From Nocardia exalbida NBRC 100660 (lineage in GTDB: Bacteria; Actinomycetota; Actinomycetes; Mycobacteriales; Mycobacteriaceae): a stretch of DNA of 64,000 bases. The translations under genes were made by a program, and so were the position numbers. Below the pieces are notes generated by a model. The model was not told where the DNA came from. It was given only the letters and a program-made list of their open reading frames with translations, and searched no databases. Location of the stretch: positions 231,827 to 295,826 of the forward strand of contig NZ_BAFZ01000061.1 in NCBI RefSeq assembly GCF_000308575.1. The letters are read 5' to 3'. Shown one piece after another: positions 42,069 to 49,232 of this stretch (position 1 is the first letter of the stretch; each line of letters begins with the position of its first letter).

Positions 42069-42974
42069 CTACCGCGACAGCAGCTTGGATTTCAGCGCCT
42101 CCAGCGTCGGACCGTCCACGCCGAGCCCCTCGGAGAGGAACCGGTCGAACGGACCGAAGGACGCGCCTGCCTGGTCGAACGCGGCATCGAGGAAGTCGCG
42201 CTGCACGCCGAGGATCGGATCGAACAGCGCGGGATCGGTGACCAGCCCCTTGGCCACCAGCCCGTCCATCAGCGCCTTGTTACCCGCGGCCAGGTTGTCG
42301 TTCGACTCCAGATAATCCTTGTACACCTGACCCTTCGGGACGCCGAGCGCCGTCATCAGGATCGCGGTCATCCAGCCGGTACGGTCCTTGCCCGCGGTGC
42401 AGTGGAACAGCACCGGGCCGGTGGCGTTCGCGACATCCCGGATGGCGGCGCCGAACCGGCCGCGCGCCGTGGCGTCGCTGACCAGCCAGCGGTAGTAGTC
42501 GCGCATGATGCCCGCGGCCTTGCCGTCGCCGAACATCTGTTGCTGCACGGCGGGGCCGCCCTGTACGGCCTTGCCCACCATCAGGTAGAAGTCGTTGCCC
42601 GGGTCGTACACCGGACGCGCGAGGGCGGGAATCGACGCGGGCAGCTTGTCGGGATTGGCCCCCGACTCGGCCGGGCTGCGGAAATCGATCACCGCGGTGA
42701 TGCCCGCGGCCACCAGTTTCTGCTGATCGGCGGCGGTGAGCTTGTCCAGGGCGTCGGTGCGGAAGACGACACCGGTCCGTAGTTTGCCGTTGCCCTGGGT
42801 GGGATAGTCGCCGATGTCCCTGGCGTTCGGTGCCGCCGATAGCTGCATGGAACGGTCGTGCACGGTGTGCACGAGTGCGGGGCCCGCGAATGCGGTGGTG
42901 GTGGACGGGAATACGGCGATCAGTGCGGCGGCGACACCGGTCATCGCCCCGCGAACAGCACGCGAAATCGTCAC
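42069..42974 (-). CDS. Secreted PtpB-type protein phosphatase
   Basis: The 301-residue protein has a signal peptide (basic start, hydrophobic VAAALIAVFPSTTTAFA, likely cut near residue 30), so it is exported. The mature part is a Y_phosphatase3 enzyme with NARDIGDYPTQGNGKLRTGVVFRTDAL split over about 50-75, AVIDFRSPAESG and the active site HCTAGKDRTGWMTAILMTALG with Cys192 and Arg198. It is a paralogue of the cytosolic enzyme at 40740, facing it across the NRPS relic. PtpB of M. tuberculosis is also secreted and modulates host signalling, but similarity at fold level does not prove that role. ATG 42974 follows GGAATGA. Confidence 0.9.
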   Translation of the reverse strand: MTISRAVRGAMTGVAAALIAVFPSTTTAFAGPALVHTVHDRSMQLSAAPNARDIGDYPTQGNGKLRTGVVFRTDALDKLTAADQQKLVAAGITAVIDFRSPAESGANPDKLPASIPALARPVYDPGNDFYLMVGKAVQGGPAVQQQMFGDGKAAGIMRDYYRWLVSDATARGRFGAAIRDVANATGPVLFHCTAGKDRTGWMTAILMTALGVPKGQVYKDYLESNDNLAAGNKALMDGLVAKGLVTDPALFDPILGVQRDFLDAAFDQAGASFGPFDRFLSEGLGVDGPTLEALKSKLLSR

Positions 42975-43053
42975 TGGATCATTCCTTCCATAGGGTCGCG
43001 GCCCGGCGGCGCCGAACCGGCAAGGGGCCGGGGTGCGCGCCCCCGGCCCCGGC

Positions 43054-45456
43054 TCATGCGTCGGCGAGCAGGGTGACGGTGCCGGCCGACCCGTCCACGC
43101 GCACCCGCTGCCCGTCGGCGAGGGCCGCGCTGGCGGTCTTGGTGTCGACGACGCAGGGGATGCCGAATTCCCGGGCCACGATGGCGGCGTGCGAAGCGGA
43201 TCCGCCGATGTCGGTGACCACCGCGGCCGCGTAGGCGAACATCGCGGTGTGCCCGGTGTCGGTGACCGACGCGACGAGGATGTCGCCCGGTTCGATGTCG
43301 TCGTCGAGGGACAGCACGCGTTTCACGGTGCCCTCCACGACGCCGGAGGACACTCCGATGCCGGTCAGGCTTTCCCCGGGCGCCAAAGCGTCCGCATCCG
43401 AGAGGGGTTCCCAATCGCCCGCGATCACGTCCGGCATCCGGATGCCCTGTAGCCGGGTGAGTTCCGCCCGCCGCCGTGCTACACGCTCGGTCAGATCAGC
43501 GGGTGCCCAGAGGATTTCGTCCAGGGTGAGGAAGCAGGCGTCCTCGGCCTGCTGTAGCCGCCCTTCCCGGATGAGCCGGTCCGCTCGCTCGCGCACGGCG
43601 AGGCGCAGGCAGTGGGTGTAGCGGACGACGGCGTCGCGGACGCGTTCGCGTGCCATCGTCGCTCCCGCCGCCATCCGCGCGGTGCGGCTCGGGGACGAGT
43701 CGACCGGTTCCCGCTTGGGCGCGGGCATCGCGGCCGCTCGGGCCGCGGCGGTGACCAGCAGTTCGGGACGGTCGCCGAAAGTCGGGTTGATCAACTCACA
43801 CTCGCCCGGTCCGCGATGCCCGATCCGGTGCAGTTCCTCGTCCAACGCGGCGGAGAACGCCGGGGAGATCGCCCGCGCCGCGGCGACATCGCCGGAGTGC
43901 GCCGCGTCCTGTAACGCGGTGTCGGCCCGGCACAGCGCGGCGAGCCGTTCCACGGCGAGCATGGTCCTGGCCGACTCCAACCGCTCGAGGTCGATGGGCA
44001 CGTCCGCCGATTCCTTGCCACGGGAGTGGATGGCCGTCGCCGCGCCGGTCATCATCACGCCGATGGACGCCGCCGCCCACGAGTGGTTCAGCCGGTCCCG
44101 CCACAGCAGGGCCCGAGCGTGCAGTTGCTCGTCGGTGAGCTCGCGGATCGCCGCGGCGCTCAATGTCTCCTGGTGCGCGGCGGCGTTGATACCGTCGGTG
44201 GTCTCCCGATAACGCAGCGCCGTGCGCAGCACCCGGCCCGCGGCGCGCCAGGTGGCGCGGGTACTGGCGAAACCGGTCGGGGTGGGTGGTTTGCCGTGCG
44301 GGGTCAGCGAGATCTCGGCCGGGATGTTGCCGTAGACGTCGCGACGGATGCTCTGCTCGTCCCAGCCCGGCATGTTCTCCGCGGCCAGCACCCCGATGGA
44401 GGCGTTGATGTAGATGTGGTGCCCGAGCACGGTGGTGACCCGGCTGGTCCAGTGCTCCAGCGCGATGCCCTCCAGCGCGATCATCCGGCCCATCGCCGCG
44501 TTGGCCAGCCGGATCGCGCCCGCCTGCAGATCAACGGTCAGCGGCGTGAGCGGGCCGGGCAGCGCCTCGGAGGTATTCGTCGCGGTGTGCACCGGATAGG
44601 CCGGGTCGACGCGATCGTCGAATTCGCCTTCGAGACCCTCCGGCGCCACCGACACCAGGGCGTGGCCGTCCGACGTGGCCGCGCGGGTAGGCACCAGATA
44701 GCCGGGCAGCGGGATCGCGCCGGTGCGAGCGACGAGTTCACCGCCGTCGACCTTGCGGCCGCCCAGTCCGCGAACGATATCCGCCGCCACTTCCGACGCG
44801 GTCCACCCGCAGCGAAATCCCCACTCGTCGCGCGCCGCCGTCGAATCCACCTGCGGTACGGGCCGAGTGCGCGACTTCCGCCGCAGCCGCCGTGTTCCCG
44901 CCGCCGCACGGATGCGGCGCGCGTCCTCGGCGGAAACCACGCCGGGCGCGGCCAGCTCCACCACGCCGGTACGTCCCGATCCCACGGCCAGTACCAGGAA
45001 GCGTTCGAAGTCGTCGGTGTGCAGCACCTGGAATCCGCCCGCCGGGCGGGAACCCAGCAGCCGCAGCAGGTTTCGCCCGCTCGCCCCCTCGACGCGCCTG
45101 CCCGCGACCGGCGCGGTGCGCACGATCAGCGCCTGCGCCCCGCTGGACCGCACCGCGTCCTCGGCGACCGCATCCGATCCCGCGCCTACGGGAACCACGA
45201 TTCGCGCCCCCGCCGCTCGGGCCGCTCGCGCGATCGCCGCGAGGGAACCGCCCAGGTGTACCACCGCCGCACAGTCGGCGACGGCCCGCGCGCAGATCAC
45301 AGGCCCCTCCGGGTCACCGGTGATCACCTCGACCCGAGGATCGACGTACCGGTGGCGCTCGCGATCCAGCCCGACGACGTCGTGGCCCGCGGCCAGCAGC
45401 ATGCGCGCCACCGCGCGACCGGTCGGATCGGAAACTCCGGTGACCAGGACCCGCAT
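43054..45456 (-). CDS. NAD(P)-binding / PEP-utilising phosphotransferase fusion
   Basis: The 800-residue protein joins two modules. Residues 1-250 form an NAD(P)-binding epimerase-like domain (MRVLVTGVSDPTGRAVARML, then VVHLGGSLAAIARAARAAGA). Residues about 290-700 resemble the substrate domain of PEP-synthase/rifampicin-phosphotransferase-like enzymes (PGPLTPLTVDLQAGAIRLAN, then GHHIYINASIGVL). The C-terminus is a mobile phosphohistidine domain, GGSASHAAIVAREFGIPCVV, with His756. The ATP-grasp domain that normally charges the His is absent. The PPDK-like protein at 38588 has ATP-grasp, so the two could work as a split system, like phenylphosphate synthase subunits. ATG 45456 has GAGGAGGAAG before it. 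The gene is divergent from the FAD protein at 45620. Confidence 0.78.
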   Translation of the reverse strand: MRVLVTGVSDPTGRAVARMLLAAGHDVVGLDRERHRYVDPRVEVITGDPEGPVICARAVADCAAVVHLGGSLAAIARAARAAGARIVVPVGAGSDAVAEDAVRSSGAQALIVRTAPVAGRRVEGASGRNLLRLLGSRPAGGFQVLHTDDFERFLVLAVGSGRTGVVELAAPGVVSAEDARRIRAAAGTRRLRRKSRTRPVPQVDSTAARDEWGFRCGWTASEVAADIVRGLGGRKVDGGELVARTGAIPLPGYLVPTRAATSDGHALVSVAPEGLEGEFDDRVDPAYPVHTATNTSEALPGPLTPLTVDLQAGAIRLANAAMGRMIALEGIALEHWTSRVTTVLGHHIYINASIGVLAAENMPGWDEQSIRRDVYGNIPAEISLTPHGKPPTPTGFASTRATWRAAGRVLRTALRYRETTDGINAAAHQETLSAAAIRELTDEQLHARALLWRDRLNHSWAAASIGVMMTGAATAIHSRGKESADVPIDLERLESARTMLAVERLAALCRADTALQDAAHSGDVAAARAISPAFSAALDEELHRIGHRGPGECELINPTFGDRPELLVTAAARAAAMPAPKREPVDSSPSRTARMAAGATMARERVRDAVVRYTHCLRLAVRERADRLIREGRLQQAEDACFLTLDEILWAPADLTERVARRRAELTRLQGIRMPDVIAGDWEPLSDADALAPGESLTGIGVSSGVVEGTVKRVLSLDDDIEPGDILVASVTDTGHTAMFAYAAAVVTDIGGSASHAAIVAREFGIPCVVDTKTASAALADGQRVRVDGSAGTVTLLADA

Positions 45457-45541
45457 GAATTCTTCCTCCTCGCTGGCGCCCACGCAGACGTGACGCCGTT
45501 CACACACCATCGCCACCCGGCGCCCCCGTGCTGGGGCACAG

Positions 45542-45556
45542 TCCCGATCACCGGGA
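45542..45556. promoter_or_regulatory. Repeated motif A, copy 2 (TCCCG-ATCAC-CGGGA)
   Basis: An inverted repeat with 5-base arms, closely matching copy 1. It lies 63 bases before the start of the FAD gene at 45620 and 85 bases before the divergent fusion gene. It is a candidate operator for a regulator of the steroid region. Confidence 0.6.
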
Positions 45557-45619
45557 CCGGAGGGTCGCTCACCAAGATGGGCCTGCGGCCACCGAGCGCG
45601 GCGCGGGAAGGTCGACTCC

Positions 45620-47101
45620 ATGAGTGATCGGAATTCGGTCGCGCCCCGCGCGGCCGCCGACGTGCGCGCCTACGACATCGAGACCGATGTGCTGGTGGTC
45701 GGCTACGGATGTGCCGGGTCCGCTGCGGCATTCGAGGCGGCGGCGGGCGGCGCGCAGGTCCTGGTGCTGGATCGGATGAGCGGTCCCGGCGGCGCATCCG
45801 CCCTCTCCGGCGGCGAGATCTACCTCGGCGGCGGCACACCGATCCAGCGGGCCTGCGGGTTCGACGACGACCCGGCGGCGATGGCCGCGTTCCTGTCGGC
45901 CGCGCTCGGGCCGGGCGCCGACCCGGACAAGATCACTCGCTACTGCGAGGACAGCGTCGCGCATTTCCACTGGCTCGCCGACCGCGGTGTGCCGTTCAAC
46001 CCCACGCTGTGGGACGCGCCTGCCTGGGTGCCGCCGACGGATGACGGACTCATGTGGCTGGGGGAGAACAGCGCGCCGTTCGCCGAACTCGCCGCGCCCG
46101 CGCCCCGTGGCCATCGCCCGGCCGCCGCCGACTTCGGCGGCAAGGTGCTCATGGACCGCCTTGCCGGGGCCGCTCGATCCGCCGGTGCCACGGCGCTCTC
46201 CGACACCAGGGCGACCTGCCTGATCGTCGCGGGCGACGGCACGGTCGTCGGCGTGGTGGCCAGGCGGTACGGCACGGAGCTGACCGTCCGTGCCCGCCGC
46301 GGCGTCGTGCTGACCACCGGCGGATTCGTCGACAACGACGCCATGCTGGCCGCGCACGCGCCGAAACTGCTGGGACACACCAAGGTCAGCGCGGGCACCG
46401 ACGACGGAAGCGGGATCCGGATGGCACAGGCGCTCGGCGCGGCCGTGCGGCACATGGCCAGCGGCCAGGTCGGCATCTCACTCGTTCCCGGCCTCGCCGC
46501 GCGCGGCATGGTGGTGAACGGGAACGGGCAGCGGTTCATCAACGAGGACACCTATCCCGGCCGGATCGGCCAGGCGGCGCTGTTCCGGCAGAACATGCGG
46601 ACCTGGGTCGTGCTCGACGAACGGGCCTTCGACGAAGTACCGGAACCCCAGCGGTGGGGTGTGCGGCCGACCCACGTGGCGGAGACCGCCGAGGAACTCG
46701 CCGATCTGATGGACCTACCGGCGGCCGCATTGGCCGACACCATCGGCCGATACAACAGCTTCGCCTCCCGCGGCGTGGATCCCGAATTCGGGAAAGCGCC
46801 GCGCTGGCTGCGGCCCCTCGCGCCACCGCTCGCCGCGATCGACGTGCGGGCGGGGGTGCGGCCACCGTCGGAGTCCGGTGACCGCCGCGGGACCGGCGCA
46901 TCCGTCTTCACCCTCGGCGGTCTGCACACCTCGCTCGACGGCGCCGTGCTCGACATCGACGGCGCCCCGATCCCCGGGCTGTTCGCCGCGGGCCGGGCCG
47001 CCAGCAACCTGCACGGCGAGGGCTACATCAGCGGCACTTCGCTCGGCGACGGCACCTTCTTCGGCCGCCGCGCGGGCGCCGCCGCGGCTCGCACCGACTG
47101 A
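45620..47101 (+). CDS. FAD-binding dehydrogenase, KstD/fumarate-reductase-like
   Basis: The 493-residue flavoprotein has an N-terminal FAD fold DVLVVGYGCAGSAAAFEAAAGGAQVLVLDR (about 23-52), then GGASALSGGEIYLGGG. It has a capping domain and a C-terminal FAD segment with GLFAAGRAASNLHGEGYISG and TSLGDGTFFGRRAG. It is related to KstD at 31592 but shorter and with a different cap. It belongs to the fumarate reductase/KstD superfamily, which removes or adds hydrogens next to a carbonyl. A steroid or hydrindane dehydrogenase role fits the place, but delta1, delta4 or another regiospecificity cannot be told. ATG 45620 is followed downstream by the HsaA-like gene. Confidence 0.85.
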   Translation: MSDRNSVAPRAAADVRAYDIETDVLVVGYGCAGSAAAFEAAAGGAQVLVLDRMSGPGGASALSGGEIYLGGGTPIQRACGFDDDPAAMAAFLSAALGPGADPDKITRYCEDSVAHFHWLADRGVPFNPTLWDAPAWVPPTDDGLMWLGENSAPFAELAAPAPRGHRPAAADFGGKVLMDRLAGAARSAGATALSDTRATCLIVAGDGTVVGVVARRYGTELTVRARRGVVLTTGGFVDNDAMLAAHAPKLLGHTKVSAGTDDGSGIRMAQALGAAVRHMASGQVGISLVPGLAARGMVVNGNGQRFINEDTYPGRIGQAALFRQNMRTWVVLDERAFDEVPEPQRWGVRPTHVAETAEELADLMDLPAAALADTIGRYNSFASRGVDPEFGKAPRWLRPLAPPLAAIDVRAGVRPPSESGDRRGTGASVFTLGGLHTSLDGAVLDIDGAPIPGLFAAGRAASNLHGEGYISGTSLGDGTFFGRRAGAAAARTD

Positions 47102-47114
47102 TCCCGCCGGTGGG

Positions 47115-47129
47115 TTCCGGTCATCGGGA
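47115..47129. promoter_or_regulatory. Repeated motif A, copy 3 (TTCCGGTCATCGGGA)
   Basis: An imperfect inverted repeat with 69 bases between it and the HsaA-like start codon. TAGCGT follows 30 bases downstream at 47160, the same arrangement as copy 1. It starts 14 bases after the stop of the preceding FAD gene, so HsaA has its own promoter. Confidence 0.6.
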
Positions 47130-47159
47130 TGGATCGGGGCCGACGGCGGCGCACCGGCC

Positions 47160-47165
47160 TAGCGT
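47160..47165 (+). promoter_or_regulatory. Candidate -10 hexamer TAGCGT
   Basis: Same hexamer, flanks (CCTAGCGTCG) and distance to motif A as before the SDR/KstD operon. Confidence 0.45.
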
Positions 47166-47198
47166 CGAAAGACGGCACTACGAGGAGGACTACCGCAT

Positions 47199-48362
47199 AT
47201 GACCAACAAGGTGCTCGATCGGGTACGGGATCTGCTGCCCGCGATCCGAGAGCGAGCCGCCGACGCCGACCGGCAGCGCAGAGTGCCCGAGCAGAGCGTT
47301 CGAGAGCTGACCGACGCGGGGGTGTTCCGCATGCTGCAGCCGTCTCGCTTCGGTGGCGACGAGTCGTCCCCGGTCGCGTTCTACGAGGTGATCCGGGCTG
47401 TCGCCACCGCGTGCCCGTCCACGGCGTGGGTGTCGTCGGTGCTGGGCGCGCACCCGTGGCAGCTCGCCTTGTTCCCCCTGCGGGCGCAGGAGGACGTGTG
47501 GGGCGCCGATCCGGACACGCTGGTCTCCTCGTCGTACGCGCCCACCGGCAAGCTGACGCCCGCCGAGGGCGGCTTCGAGATCAGCGGTCGCTGGAGCTTC
47601 TCCTCCGGATGCGATCACGCCCGCTGGGCTTTCCTCGGTGCGGTCGTGCCGAACGACGAAGGGGGAGCGGAGTACCTGACCGTCCTGGTGCCGCGCACCG
47701 ACTACCGCATCGAGGACGTATGGCATGTGTCCGGGCTGTCCGGCACCGGCAGCAACGACATCGTCATCGAGAACGCGTTCGTGCCCGCCCACCGGACCTA
47801 CCGCGCGAGTGAGCAGGCGGAGCTACGCGGACCCGGTCAAGAGGTGAATACCGCCCCGCTCTACCGGATCTCGTTCGGCGCGGTGTTCTCCAACACCATC
47901 ACCGCACCCATCATCGGCGCCGCCCAAGGCGCCTACGAAGCGCACATCGAGCGGATGCGCGAGCGGGTGCGGATCTCCTACGGCGGGCAGAAGGCCGCCG
48001 AGGACCCGTTCGCGCACGTCCGGGTCGCTCGGGCGGCCTCGGAGATCGACGCGGCCGTCCTGCAGATGGAGCGCAACATCGGCGAGCAACTGCGCTATGC
48101 CGAAGCGGGGGAGGAGATCCCCTTCGAACTGCGGGTGCGCAGCCGCCGCGATCAGGTGCGCGGCACCGAACGCGCCATCGAGGCCATCGACCTGCTGTTC
48201 GACAACTCCGGCGGCCACGCCATCCGCAAACCCAATCCGATCGAGCGGCACTGGCGCGACGCGCACGCCGGAAGCGTGCACGTCATCAACGATGTCGAGC
48301 GCGCGCTGGTCCTCTACGGCCGCAACGCGTTCGGGCTGCCGGTCACGGATCGGATGATCTGA
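47199..48362 (+). CDS. hsaA: HsaA-like flavin-dependent monooxygenase, oxygenase component
   Basis: The 387-residue protein has the acyl-CoA-dehydrogenase fold used by group D flavin monooxygenases. It resembles HsaA (3-HSA hydroxylase) along its length: LLPAIRERAADADRQRRVPE, FRMLQPSRFGG, ACPSTAWVSSVLGAHPWQLALFP split at about 70-92, SSSYAPTGKL, GRWSFSSGCDHARW, WHVSGLSGTGSNDIVI and ERHWRDAHAGSVHVIND near the end. HsaA uses FADH2 or FMNH2 from HsaB to hydroxylate the phenolic ring-A product of steroid degradation to a catechol (3,4-DHSA). ATG 47199 follows GAGGAGGA. The stop overlaps the HsaD-like gene (TGATG). Confidence 0.88.
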   Translation: MTNKVLDRVRDLLPAIRERAADADRQRRVPEQSVRELTDAGVFRMLQPSRFGGDESSPVAFYEVIRAVATACPSTAWVSSVLGAHPWQLALFPLRAQEDVWGADPDTLVSSSYAPTGKLTPAEGGFEISGRWSFSSGCDHARWAFLGAVVPNDEGGAEYLTVLVPRTDYRIEDVWHVSGLSGTGSNDIVIENAFVPAHRTYRASEQAELRGPGQEVNTAPLYRISFGAVFSNTITAPIIGAAQGAYEAHIERMRERVRISYGGQKAAEDPFAHVRVARAASEIDAAVLQMERNIGEQLRYAEAGEEIPFELRVRSRRDQVRGTERAIEAIDLLFDNSGGHAIRKPNPIERHWRDAHAGSVHVINDVERALVLYGRNAFGLPVTDRMI

Positions 48363-49216
48363 TGACGTTCACCGCCGAGAACACCACGCGCTGGAGCACG
48401 ACGGGCGGGTACGAACTGCGCTACCACGAGGCGGGGTCCGGTGCGCCCCTGGTGCTGTTGCACGGTTCCGGGCCGGGAGTCTCGGGCTGGGCCAACTTCA
48501 GCGCGAACCTGCCGATGCTGTCCGAGCGTTTCCGCTGTCTGATCGTCGACCAGCCCGGCTTCGGCGCCAGCGGCCGCCCGGCGGCGTACGAACGCAACTA
48601 CCTGCGCATCTCCGCCGACGCGGTGCTCGGGCTGCTCGACGACCTCCGCCTGGACCGTGTGCACCTGCTGGGCAATTCGATGGGCGGCGCCGTCGCGACG
48701 TTGCTGGCGCTGGAACATCCCGACCGGATCGATCGGCTGGTGCTGATGGCGCCCGGCGGCGTCGGAGTGAATGTCCTGGGACCGGAACCGTCCGAAGGCA
48801 TCACGCGGTTGCTCGAGTTCAGCGCGGACCCCACCCGCGAGCGCCTCGTGCCCTGGCTGCGCAGCATGGTGTCGAATCCGGGAACCCTGACCGAGGACCT
48901 GATCGAAGCCCGGCTGGCCGCGGCCTCGGATCCGGCCGCCATCGCCGCGCTGCGCGACGCCTACGCGACGTTCGCCGATCCCGCTCTCGCCGAACCGGTT
49001 CCGCTGTGGGCCCGGCTACGCGGACTGCGCCCGCAGACACTGATCCTGTGGGGGCGCGACGATCGAGTGACACCGGTGGAGGCGTCGCTGCTTCCCGCAC
49101 GGCAGATCCCCGACGCCGATCTGCGCGTTTTCGCCCGCTGTGGTCATTGGGTGCAGATCGAGCGCAAGTCGGCGTTCGAACGCGCCGTCGTCGATTTCCT
49201 CACCGCCGGGCTCTGA
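48362..49216 (+). CDS. hsaD: HsaD-like meta-cleavage product hydrolase
   Basis: The 284-residue alpha/beta hydrolase is of the BphD/HsaD group. It has the oxyanion motif LLHGSGPGVSGWANF (about 32-46), VDQPGFGASG, the nucleophile Ser106 in GNSMGG, the acid Asp in ILWGRDDRVTP and the His in CGHWVQIE near the C-terminus. HsaD hydrolyses the C-C bond of 4,9-DSHA, the product of HsaC, into a hydroxyhexadienoate and the CD-ring acid. Translation is coupled to HsaA. It converges on the large LuxR gene with 16 bases between stops. Confidence 0.88.
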   Translation: MTFTAENTTRWSTTGGYELRYHEAGSGAPLVLLHGSGPGVSGWANFSANLPMLSERFRCLIVDQPGFGASGRPAAYERNYLRISADAVLGLLDDLRLDRVHLLGNSMGGAVATLLALEHPDRIDRLVLMAPGGVGVNVLGPEPSEGITRLLEFSADPTRERLVPWLRSMVSNPGTLTEDLIEARLAAASDPAAIAALRDAYATFADPALAEPVPLWARLRGLRPQTLILWGRDDRVTPVEASLLPARQIPDADLRVFARCGHWVQIERKSAFERAVVDFLTAGL

Positions 49217-49232
49217 TCGCCGCTCACGTCGG

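Noticed and set aside
45457..45621. Longer start of the NAD-binding/PEP-utilising protein
   Set aside because: The 55 extra residues are Arg/Pro/Gly rich and cover motif A. ATG 45456 has a GAGGAGGAAG site and begins exactly at the Rossmann strand.
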